Origin: Polychytrium aggregatum
Taxonomy: Eukaryota > Chytridiomycota > Chytridiomycetes > Polychytriales
DNA: 64,000 bases
Reading direction: 5' to 3'
Assembly (NCBI RefSeq): GCF_025602895.1
Contig: NW_026516278.1
Coordinates: forward strand, 1-64,000
Of the stretch, positions 1 through 11,010 are shown piece after piece. The notes beneath the pieces were generated by a model. The model ran no database searches. It was given only the letters and a program-made list of their open reading frames with translations, and was not told where the DNA came from. A program made the translations under genes and the position numbers. The stretch's first letter is position 1; each line of letters begins with the position of its first letter.

Positions 1-599
1 TGGGGCGAGACGGAAACCAGCAGGATCAGCAAGCCCGTCGTGCTGCGGATGGGTTTGCGGCCAGGTCAACCCCGGTCGAACGCAGTTGCCCGAGCACGGC
101 CAGCGTGGGCACCCGCAGCTCGCTCGAATGTACCTGTAAAACATTGCTGTCTATAGTCTCTGGGCGACGGCGCTGTCCGGCAATGATATGGGATTGCCCC
201 GGCGATGCTATCAGGAGCCCAATGAAAAAGTCAAGCGAGCCAAGGGCGCGCGGCCTGCGCTGCTCGCTCGAGCGACGCTTGTGGGCGGTCACGCAGGCCA
301 CGTGATGCAAGGCAAACGCATCCTGGTTTCTTGCGAGTCGTGCGAGCCGTGCATGTCCGCGAGATACTGGCACTGCGATGTGGGAGTGCGGTGTGTGCAT
401 TCGACCCTTTGGGCAGCTGCGTGCGGGGAGTGATTTCGCGACTGCAAGATAATCGGGATGGACGGTCGTTCTGCACCATGTATATGGCTGTATTATCGTC
501 CAAAGAGTAAACCAAAGGCAAGGATGCCCCGTTTCATTATGTGGGCACCGCAGTACATTTTCGCCACTCAAATCGACAGGACCAGCCTTTCGAACTCTG

Positions 600-1192
600 T
601 CAGCGCCTTCCTGCGATGGCGTCGAACGACGGAGTTGTCTTGATGTCGATATCGGTCGTCTCAACCGATCGCCAAGCAAAGCACCAATATAGCGGTCGGA
701 GGAAGCTGTCAGGTACTTGTCGATGAGCGCCTGTCCGTTGGTTGCGAGAACTTCGGTGGCGTCGGCCACGTCATCTCCACATCTATTCAGCACGATCGAC
801 CGTCAGTAGGACACCCAAATCCGCTTCATGGGCAGCCGAATAATCGACACGACCACTAGATCTGCTCGTCGCGTGCAGCGACAATTGTGCAGATGACACG
901 AATGACGACCGTACCTCTGCGACGCCATGAAGATTGTCTTTCTCTTGCGCACATCGTCATAAAAGTCGATAAAGTGAAAGAGCTTTTGCTGCTTTGCTGC
1001 TGGATACGTTTTGCACCACTGCTTGAAGTCCTTTCGAAGCTCGTTGTCGGCATCGAGGGCAACCATTTTGGATGGCGAGTTGTGCCCGAATGGCGTTTTG
1101 CTGTATGGCTGGACGCCAGGCGTGCCGGGGCTTGCTGCCTGGCCCTTGGCCTCATCGGCGGACTGAGAGGGCTTGCTTTTCTTGTTTCCCAT
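600..1192 (-). CDS. Probable N-myristoylated RGS-like protein (3' end unresolved)
   Basis: No confident homologue. Exon 1 runs 1192-915 and exon 2 starts at 782. The intron between them (914-783) opens GTACGG and closes with TACTGAC...AATAG. The chosen start gives MGNKKSKPS, which fits the N-myristoylation signal MGxxxS, so membrane attachment is likely; in-frame Met codons lie further upstream. About 45 residues in comes a helical stretch, ELRKDFKQWCKTYP followed by FHFIDFYDDVRKR. It is spaced like the first half of an RGS domain (GTPase activator for G-alpha). Exon 2 supplies GQALIDKYLTASSD, like the middle RGS helix. Beyond about 690 an RGS-like continuation (TDIDIKTTPSFDAI) lies in another frame, so the end is an unplaced intron, a frame error or decay. 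RGS assignment is inference. Confidence 0.4.
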
Positions 1193-1324
1193 GGTTGATG
1201 TCGGAGCCGTCGATTTACTGAGGGTGTGATGATGATCAAGTTGATCCATCTGCTCACAACGATTCAACAGACACAATTTGAATCAGGCGCGTCATCCGTT
1301 TCTGGATGCAGCGTTTCCAAAATG

Positions 1325-1559
1325 AAATAGGACACCCCGTTGAGCCATGACAGGGTTATTTTCTGTAACCTGAATACACCCACCCACTCATCGCAATCAT
1401 GGCCAAGCACAGCACCCTCGATTTCCGCATCGCTGCACTGCGACCGGTGGTCTTCACTCGGAAGCTGCCAAAGTGATCTGTTCTATTTCTTATGGCATAG
1501 TTAGACGCATGCCATCGCATACTACGCTGACAAATGGGTTGTGGGCAGGTGTCCAATTT
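1325..1559 (-). mobile_element. Short inverted-repeat element, copy 1 (MITE-like)
   Basis: About 235 bp, over 90 percent identical by eye to the reverse complement of 31469-31707. Its ends read AAATAGGACA and, inverted, AAATTGGACA, so it has short terminal inverted repeats. Weaker similarity continues about 20 bp beyond both ends, so the true element may be slightly longer. It codes for nothing I can recognise and lies upstream of the RGS-like gene. Confidence 0.7.
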
Positions 1560-2309
1560 CCCCTTGATACGGTGTATGAATCCGCGACGACCAAGCAGCG
1601 TGTCCAAAGCCACCGATATTGTGAATGTCATTGAGAATGCATTGAGGAAGCAAGGGAAAGGATTCTATCGTGCCCACACCACGTCCCAGAACACAGGGCA
1701 GCGATGGAACGCAGATGAGCACTGTCTCATTCCCTTCTGCTTGCTTCCCTCCTGCTTGCCTCCCTTCCCACTTAGGCCCGCTATCGCTCTCGGCCAGCCA
1801 CTTGACTTCACTCGCACTCCTCGGCTCTCAGATACATTTGCTACCCCCCCCCACAAGTGTCCTTGGCATGAGGACCATCACCCTTCGTGTATCAATCATC
1901 AGCATGTATTGGAATGCTTGCACTCTGCCCTCAGTGAATCTGCCGGACCTCGATGTAGTTGGCCCGAGGCTGAGGTGTGAGCTCTGCTTGCTGTTTGGCG
2001 TCTTGAGCTTGGCTTCGTATCGGATATCTTGTTGTCGATCGAGTATTCGTTGAACTGCCAGTGAATTACGAGCGTCGGAGTGCCACACCGGTAAATACAT
2101 TGCATATTGCCGAGGAGTGTCGGTGGATGCTTGCGCTCAGAGCCAGCCTTGACTGGGACACGCACAACACACGGTATACAACACACGCCACAAACCTCTC
2201 AGTTGCTTGCTGAAATCACGATGGGCATCGATAATCAGCTGGGCCTGTGATGCAAATTATCAGCCGCGATGGTCTCAGCGACCTTCGCATCGACCAAGTC
2301 CACGTCGTC
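1560..2309. other. Intergenic, no gene supported
   Basis: Lies between the 5' side of the RGS-like gene and the stop of the SPATA4-like gene. Open frames here are short, overlap on both strands and show no family motif. Pyrimidine-rich stretches are present near 1740-1860. Confidence 0.5.
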
Positions 2310-3160
2310 TCAGCTTGGCATCGCATCCATCGCACCCATCTCAGCCCTTGCCTTGGCGGGGGAGTCGGCGACGTTTCTGATAATGTTCGTTGTGGTCGGC
2401 AAGGCAAAGTTCGGAATGACTCGAACATCAGGCTCAATGTCACCAAGAACCCTGAGGATGCAAGCAGTGCCCTATTCAGTAGTTGGTCCGCAGCGAAAAC
2501 CCGGAATCCCACTTTGGCTGAGTGACTGCAAGTCCATCCATACCGGCGGTTCGTCAGGAGAGCAAACGTGTTCCTGACGAACAAAACTGCGGCATCGGGC
2601 TGGCATGTCATCACGGCGTTCATGGCCTCTTGCGGTATTTTGATGCTCTGTTTCTGGAAAACTGAGCAGGCGCTGCGGTCAAACCATCACAGCCCGGTTC
2701 AGCACCTTGGATTTGCGTGCCGGTGATACTCACACTTGGCCAGCTCGGACTTTGATCATTTAGCGGGAGTTGACCCAGCGATTGAGCAGTCGCATTCAGT
2801 CAGGGTGTCGGCAACATATTAAAGCTCCTGAATCCTTAACAACACACACGCCTGTACCCAGTTGTTCTCGCGCAGACCCATCGAATCTCCTGTGTAGAAG
2901 CGATGGATATGTATCTCGCCTGGGAAGTAGCGCGAAAAATCTCGCCAACGAGATACCCATTTGCAAAGTCCCTGGGGCGACGGCTGCGGGTCAGTCACAC
3001 TGGCGTAAGACACTGGGTCTTTGATGCAGACCGGTGTCGCTGCAAGCGTTCCAGAAGGGTTGCTCGTCAGAGTGGGCACCCACCGCTTGGGATTCTTGAT
3101 CTCGAGAGAGAGATCAAGCGACTGGAGCCACTTGATCACCTCGCGTGGGAGTCCAGCCAT
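2310..3160 (-). CDS. SPATA4: SPATA4-like calponin-homology (DUF1042) flagellar protein, with one frame break
   Basis: Five exons: 3160-3084, 2971-2858, 2749-2734, 2661-2544 and 2451-2310, giving about 156 residues. The start MAGLPREVIKWLQSLDLS matches the CH-like domain opening of SPATA4. Then follow RDFANGYLVGEIF, RYFPGEIHIH, ENNW|SELAKFFQKQSIKIP and the closing DAAVLFVRNTFALLTNRR. The family (SPATA4, SPEF1/CLAMP relatives) is tied to axonemal microtubules, so this is a flagellum gene of the zoospore. Exon 3 is only 16 nt but is needed to join the conserved text. One base seems missing in a run of five identical bases at 2935-2939: conserved sequence switches frame there. It may be a sequence error or a young pseudogene. 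The short acidic tail ends AMDAMPS. Confidence 0.82.
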
Positions 3161-4233
3161 TTCGAAGTCGATGCTGAGGTAGGGACGATATACTTGTTCG
3201 GCGCAGCTGCTCTTGATCAACAAGCCTGTAGTTGGTCACTGCCGGCAACCTCTGGGCTCCTGCTCTTGAAGTCTCGGAGATGGGTCTTCCCAGAGTCTCT
3301 TGGCCAGAATGCCAGTGCCACTATGACACTCTGGCGACGTCCTCCAATCATGAAAGCCACTGAAACGTCATCAAGCCCATTCAGCGAACTTATTTCGAAA
3401 CAGGACACCTTCACACACGGATCGGTTGGTGTTGGTCGATCTGGCTGAGCGACTTTGATCTGTACCAAACCAGCGATATTGCTCTTTGCCCTGGTTTCTT
3501 CCTTCCTCATCCCATGTATGTCTTCTTGCTCTGACCCGCAGCGACTGCATCTGCAGCGACTCGCTGGTCCCTCCATGCCCGGATATTGGTCGTTGATCAA
3601 CCAATTTGTTAACCAATACCATCGCGCGCTGGCCATGACCATTCGCCAGTGTGTCCAAGCGCACCATTCACCGCTGGCACTCCGAGGCCAGAGTGCAGGT
3701 CGATTGTGGAGACGGAAGAGCGACCAGTGGTCTTCACTCGGAGGCTGCCAAAGCGATCTGTTTCATTTCTTATGGCTTAGCTTGACGCAAGCCCATCACA
3801 TTCTAAATGTTCATGGAAGCGGGTGTGGCGTCCCGTTTTTTCTGAATAAAGTGTGATGCTCGGTCCCGCGGAATCCCACAGCATCATCCCACAGCCGCTG
3901 GCGAACATATCCAAGCACCTGAAATCCGCGCCAGAGTGTTGCTCAAGGCAAGAGACCATGGGCACTGAAGTGCGGATCACTGTCGCTGTCCGGGAAACTT
4001 GTGGGAAGCTTCGCGGGTGATTCCGGGCAGTCAATCAGCAGCCAACTCTGCCGGCCAGCCGCGGCTGTCAGAAGTACAATGAGGTCTTGCGCAGAAACAG
4101 GCTCTCAAAGCCAGCGTCCAGCTGTGGATCGCAAGTGGTCACATTCAATTGGGTGTCCTCCAGTTTTGCAGCAATCCGGGTTAAGCATCCGGAAAGGAGA
4201 GTCGACCCAGGGCATCCGAGCAATACACCAGAA
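3161..4233. other. Intergenic with element fragment
   Basis: Between the divergent SPATA4-like gene (-) and the coiled-coil gene (+). It holds the degraded repeat copy at 3720-3805. The phrase GACACCTTCACACACGG near 3404, which also flanks the 31.5 kb copy, suggests a second older fragment. No gene is supported. Confidence 0.5.
3720..3805 (-). mobile_element. Degraded fragment of the short inverted-repeat element (copy 2)
   Basis: About 85 bp matching the middle of copy 1 (around 1440-1512): the phrase GTGGTCTTCACTCGGAGGCT is shared with one change, followed by CTGCCAAAGCGATCTGTTTC. Neither terminal repeat is preserved. Confidence 0.6.
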
Positions 4234-6032
4234 ATGTCGACCTCTCTCAATCTGCGGCTTCCGATAATGGAGCGACCGTGCAAGTCTCCAGGGTCGCCGT
4301 CTGGGATTCAGAGCGAGACAGACGACTCCAGCTCCGTGTGCTCGAATCCGCCAAGCACCCCCAGATCGAGTCTGGGACTCGTCACGCGGAGCAAGTACCA
4401 CAGCGTCAAGCGGGAACGAGGTAGGCAAGCAAATGAGCGGATGAATGTACGTGGGTGAGTGGTTGAAGGAGTGACTGGGTGGAGGAGTGACTGGGTGAAT
4501 GGATAAGTTAGATGAAAGCCATCCAGAGCATCCGTACTTGGATGCTTTGGTGTCGTGACCATGTCGAGGCGACATCATCCCCAGAAACGCTCAAGGCCCA
4601 GCTCGCCGAGGTTTCACGGAGCTACGAAGATATCTCGGCCAAATATCAGGCGCTCAATGGTATTCCAACGACAGCATTGGCATACAGTTGCACTGGTCGC
4701 GGGGGGGCTTGGTTATCCGAGTTCCTGTCCAGGGGTTGTCTCCAATGCTTTGTCTCACCGAACTTGCTTCTCACAGAGGAGGCCGCCGTCTGCCGGGACC
4801 AAATGGAGCAGTACCTCCAGAGCTTCCTCGATCGCGAGCGAAGGCTTTCCAAAGCAGAGCAAATCATCGTCAAACTGCGGGGGGAAAACCGGATTCTTGT
4901 CAAGGAGCGGCGCAAGGTTGAGCTCCTCACAACGAAATCGACACCGAGCTGCGGGCGATCCTGGAGAGAGCCTGGGAACAAGAAGAGAGCGAGCGCATCG
5001 CTGAAGAGTGCGCTGATGTTTCGCTGGCCAAGCAGCTCGAAACCGTGATCGCCCAGCTCCAGACATCGCAACTTGCATCTGCCTCTCTATCATTGGCGAA
5101 CGAGCAACAGGCGGCAGTGTCCCAAGAAATTGCAACAGCTACTTGAGAGGCCACACGATATGATGCCGCTGCCGTCGACCCAAGAGAGCCTGCTGCGACC
5201 GACCCTGGCGCAGAACGCATCACAGCGCCAGTCACAGGCGAAAGACACAGGGCAGACGGAAGAATCGAGACCGACTCTGGGGATGGGAAATGAAATACCG
5301 TCGTCCTCGGGGCTGGGGCAGGCCAGCATAGCATGCCCACAGTCCGATCCTGGCGTACAAGTTCTCCTATTCCCGGCCGGCCCCAAACTGTCTCCGTGCT
5401 GCTCGGTGTCAACAGCCGACTGCTTGGACGGATCCTTGGGCAGCGAGCTTCTTGCAGCCCCGGTCTATCATGGTGACTCTGCTCTGCAGAGTCCCCTCGA
5501 AGCTGCCATCCCATGTGTGCTTGAAGGAAATGATAACGCCTCAGAGCAGCTCGACGCTGCGATTCGACTGAGTTCGCCAGAACTACCACCACGCAGGCCT
5601 GCAGTCAACCATGCATATACGATGTCGGGTCTCTTGGAAGCAGCTAGCGAGCATGCCGGAGCCACAAGCGACCCAGTTCGCCATGCACTGTGGCGGGCCA
5701 CCAGCGAATTGGCCTGGACAAAAACGAACCTACATCGCACCACGGAGTTGCTGCAGATGACCGCTGTCGAGGTCATTCATCAAAATAACCGGCTCCACAA
5801 CCTCGATCTCGAGATCAAGTCACTCAAGTCGCAGAACAGCAGCCTTGTCGCCCGGGTGACAGTTCTCACGAAGTTCTCACAGCCGTGCAGGACACGATGG
5901 ATCAGCCAACTATCAGAGTTGCTGGCGCACCAGAACCAGCAGGGAAGAGGGCTTCTGGCGCTGCTCCCATTGACCCGGCCCAGTTTTCCGAGTCAGCCGA
6001 AGGCTGGGGCAGTCACACCAAAAGGACGTAAT
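4234..6032 (+). pseudogene. Coiled-coil protein gene with several frame breaks
   Basis: Not assigned to a family. Exon 1 (4234-4420) starts MSTSLNLRLPIMERPC and is Ser/Pro-rich. Exon 2 (4585-4659) and exon 3 (from 4777) join in phase to give KRERETLKAQLAEVSRSYED and then DRERRLSKAEQIIVKLRGEN, clearly coiled coil. Near 4933 the helical text continues in another frame (NEIDTELRAILERAWEQEES...) until a stop near 5147. More helix follows at 5690-5868 (HNLDLEIKSLKSQNSSLVAR) and an acidic end in yet another frame stops at 6032 (GWGSHTKRT). Two of the shifts each fit one missing base. Either the assembly drops bases here, extra introns exist, or the gene is decaying. No function can be given. Confidence 0.5.
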
Positions 6033-6219
6033 CTCGCTGAGCAGGGATGACCGCCAACTGAACACTGCAGGATGGGTCAGCCAAATGCCAATATATTTGT
6101 AGTAATGAAGACAAAAGCCCGAGCCCTCCCGGACGAAGCGGAGCTGCGACTAGGGCAGCCACATTCCTGTGGGTGCCGGCGACTCGGGTGCTCTTGGAGA
6201 TCTGCGACCTGCCACGGCG

Positions 6220-8530
6220 TCAAGAGTCAAACTGAAGGCCATTGAGATCGTTTTGAATCGAACCGTCGTCCTGGCTCTGGACGGTGGTTGCGGCATGCTC
6301 CGCTTCGGAAAGTGACAAAGCAAGCGCCAGCTGCAGCTGGAACTCTTCCTCATCCAGCTCAAGCTGTTGCGGCGAAATGGCTGCTTCTGATTCGGCCACT
6401 CTGGATGGATTGGGAGTGGTGTCACCTTTTGGGCTATCAAAGTCGATGAGATTGCTGCTGGACGACGAGGTTGAAGTCGTTTGCAGAGTCTGAGAGTTAC
6501 GATTGGATGTGGCGTTTGCTTTTCCACGCACATTGTCGACAAGCTGATCGACTGTTCCCACGGCGCTTTCACCAATTTCCCGGACTTCCTTGAACAGCCC
6601 GGTCAGGAATCCAGACGTGGAGCTGTAAACCACGCTCGCCAGCTGGGTAATCTTTACGGACGAGCCACCTTTTGATGAGGACATGGACGGGCGAGGGGTG
6701 TCTGGTGCGCTCTCGAGTCCGCTGCAGCATTATGATGGTGTGAGAATGTGAGAATGTGAGAGTGCCGTCGACCGTGGACGGAAGATGGGCATGGACATCT
6801 ACGCCAGATTGCATTGATGACCTCGACAAAGCTACTGTTCTGCCAGGACCTGCGACGGATCTGGCCCTGCGAAGCACATTAGCACCTACAATTGTGTCAT
6901 TTCGTCCGCTGAGAGCGTTAAACTCTTGATGTTCATGTTGTAGATAAATGTCACAGCACCCATCTGGAATCACGGACGAGTCCGTATGGTTACGGGAGGG
7001 AGTGACCGACATGTTGTTGTGTTATCCTGGGCATCATTGGCGGCATGGCACGATAATACGATGTCAGGAACACCGCTGCCGATGCCTACCATATTGGTCA
7101 GCACAAACTGAACCGATCCCTTCTCAACCTCGGCATGGTTGCGGAAGCGCATGATGTATCTGTGACGCCATAGCGATATAGACGGTAAGCCACTCAATAC
7201 TGGTTCGTGAGCCATTATGGAGCACGCCACCCCATCCATGAGTAGGGCAAACCGACAATCTTCACAGGCGATGCTCTAACAGGAGCCATGGCATAGACAC
7301 GCACTTGATATGGCTAATCAGTTGCGGAGGATTAGCCCGGACAACGACGAGGATCAACACCGGGAGAAGCTTGTCTGCGCTGACGTTCCCAGAGTACCGC
7401 TTGATCAGATCTGGGGACGAGTCAGCAAACCACAGAGTATTTCGGAGTCGGTGAGCAGATCGATGCCAAGGACACCGCTACACTTGAAGCGAACTGAGAT
7501 GCCATTGCATCCCACAGTGTACGCCACGCCATGAGTAGCTTCGCATGTCCGGAGGCAGCTCCACTCGAACACGCCCCCTCAGATATGCATATCGAATTGG
7601 CCCTCGAATGCGCTGATTTGGAGGATCGATACGCACCTACGACGAGCTGTATTGTGTTCTGTAAAATAACAAGCTTGTCTCTTGGGGCCCTGAAGCCGCT
7701 GATACGCAATAGCTCGCCCTGGGCAACCTCGAGGCTGCTGTTGAACCGGATATCGAGATCCAGGTGCCGCTCCTTTGGCGCAGGGCAAGAGAAAATGCTT
7801 GGTCAATGGGATTCGCCTGCAAAGCCAGGCTGCGATGCTGGTGGGGAGCATCCAGCGCCATCCAGCGACATCCAGCGACATCCAGCGACATCCAGCGACA
7901 TCCAGCGACATCCAGCGACATCCAGCGACATCCTCCCACCTGGATCCAGGCAAAGCTGGAGATCTTGGTCTGCAACTGGGTATTCATCTTGGCTTCCTCC
8001 GAGCCGTGGGGCTCGAAGACGACATCGTGGAGCTTGGTCATGACCAGCTGGAGCATCATTTCGGAATCGATGGTTGGAGGAGTTATGTATCGCCGATGAT
8101 GCCGGACTCTCCAGGACCTGGACGGCAGTCGACGCAGCACCCTCGAGCCGGACAGATGCGCCCGGCAAGCAGCGTCTACCTTTTCCCAAACCTCCACGAG
8201 ACCTTCTTTTTGCTCTGCTGTCAGATCAGCGAAGAGAGGGTGCTGGATGGACAAGTGGCAGGGTGGTTAATCGCAAGCCTCGGCACTCTACGAGGTCGGG
8301 ACGGTCCCGTCGTTCGGAAGCTCTCCAGCCCGGCCTCTCACGACGCTCGATACCTCCAGACAGTCGTGGTTGATGTTCTCCAGGAACGTCGATATAGCCT
8401 GCTTGTGCACCTGGACGGGCTGGTGGCTCTTCAGAAGCGCTCGGGTGGACACTAAGAAGGTCTTGAGCTTGTTCATCAAATCATGGGCCTGCTTCTTGCG
8501 CAGGATCCCAAGAAAATCGTCATAGTCCAT
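6220..8530 (-). CDS. VPS9: Rab5-type GEF: VPS9 domain plus C-terminal UIM
   Basis: Eight exons in phase: 8530-8354, 8242-8180, 8047-7940, 7772-7637, 7410-7305, 7159-7090, 6963-6890 and 6721-6220; about 411 residues. The helical bundle (YDDFLGILRKKQAHDLMNKL, LVMTKLHDVVF, SFAWIQ|ERHLDLDI) leads into the catalytic part: APRDKLVILQNTIQLV, then SADKLLPVLILVVVRANPP with the expected Asp, then LTNMMGAVTFIYNM. This family loads GTP on Rab5/Vps21 at early endosomes. The tail has LIDFDSP, like an adaptor or clathrin motif, and a UIM, EEEFQLQLALALSLSEAEH, near residue 385. Yeast Vps9 has a CUE domain instead. The family's YY(F/L)TN tyrosine pair appears replaced by Phe-Val. The ATG at 8530 is the first solid Met; a Pro/Glu-rich N-terminal exon upstream is possible. 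Confidence 0.85.
7848..7937. repeat. 10-bp minisatellite in a VPS9 intron
   Basis: About eight to nine near-perfect copies of CATCCAGCGA. They lie wholly inside the intron 7939-7773 of the VPS9-UIM gene, starting just after its donor site. Confidence 0.9.
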
Positions 8531-8949
8531 ACTCTGCGAGGCGGCAGGTCTGATCCGGAAGCAGGTGTCTTGATGGCCAGCAGCCCGGATGTGATCAGGC
8601 TCTGGCTCTGGCTCTGGCGACTCGGGCTCGGGCTCTGGCTGGGAGCGATGAGAGACAGCCGATGGGGGGATGAAGCCGCACCCGCGCTGCAAGGCTCGAC
8701 GAGGGGAAGGAGGCCTTGGAAGCCGCCCTGGAAGCGCCACGAAGCCTGTTCGGTGGGGGCATCAACGACACCGAGGACACCGAAGGCATCGGGGGCATCG
8801 GGGGCATCGGGGGCACCGAAGCCATCGGGCATAAAGCACCAACTATGCGCATGGCTGGGACATCCTGCTGTGCCCGAGGGAGCTCTATCTGGCTTCAGCA
8901 CATTCGCCAGACACAGCTGCACCGGCTCCGCTTTCGCCAACGGGACAAT
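8531..8949. other. Possible VPS9 leader exon or short intergenic spacer
   Basis: Holds a minus-strand frame rich in Pro-Glu dipeptides (near 8600-8640, PEPEPESPEPEPEPD) that is in frame with the VPS9 exon but has no ATG. A GCATCGGGG triple repeat lies near 8790. The TRM61 stop is at 8950. Confidence 0.4.
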
Positions 8950-10669
<1,720 letters not shown>

Positions 10670-11010
10670 GATGGCTTGGCGTGGCTGCGGGGACTACGAC
10701 GGTGCTGGTGGGCGGGTGTCTGAGTTGTCGGTGTCGGCGTCCGAATCGCTCGTATCGATGCCGGTATCGATGCCGGTATCGGTGATGATCTTGCTGATGG
10801 ATGCTGGGCGGGTGCTGGGCAACAAAAAATCGCCGTCGTGAGCCCGCTTCATATGCCCGCAAGGGGGCATATGAACTGTGCGCGTTTCGCCGGCGCAGAT
10901 CGCACTTTCCCGCCTCTGCCCTGCCCCGGCCTGCACGGGCTCCCCTCGCGCCGGCCAGATCAGGCCTCCTCTGCTCGCTTGACCAGGCCCAGCCGTCTTC
11001 GATCGACACC
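10670..11010. promoter_or_regulatory. Divergent TRM61 / NUP192 promoter with perfect hairpin
   Basis: A 341-bp spacer between two start codons. It contains a perfect inverted repeat, CATATGCCC (10850-10858) and GGGCATATG (10865-10873) with a 6-nt loop, and a GATGCCGGTATC direct repeat near 10757. No TATA box was seen. Confidence 0.5.

Noticed and set aside
7775-8455. Plus-strand frame of 226 codons with HPATSSDIQR repeats
   Set aside because: Antisense to spliced VPS9 exons; the repeat part is the intronic minisatellite.
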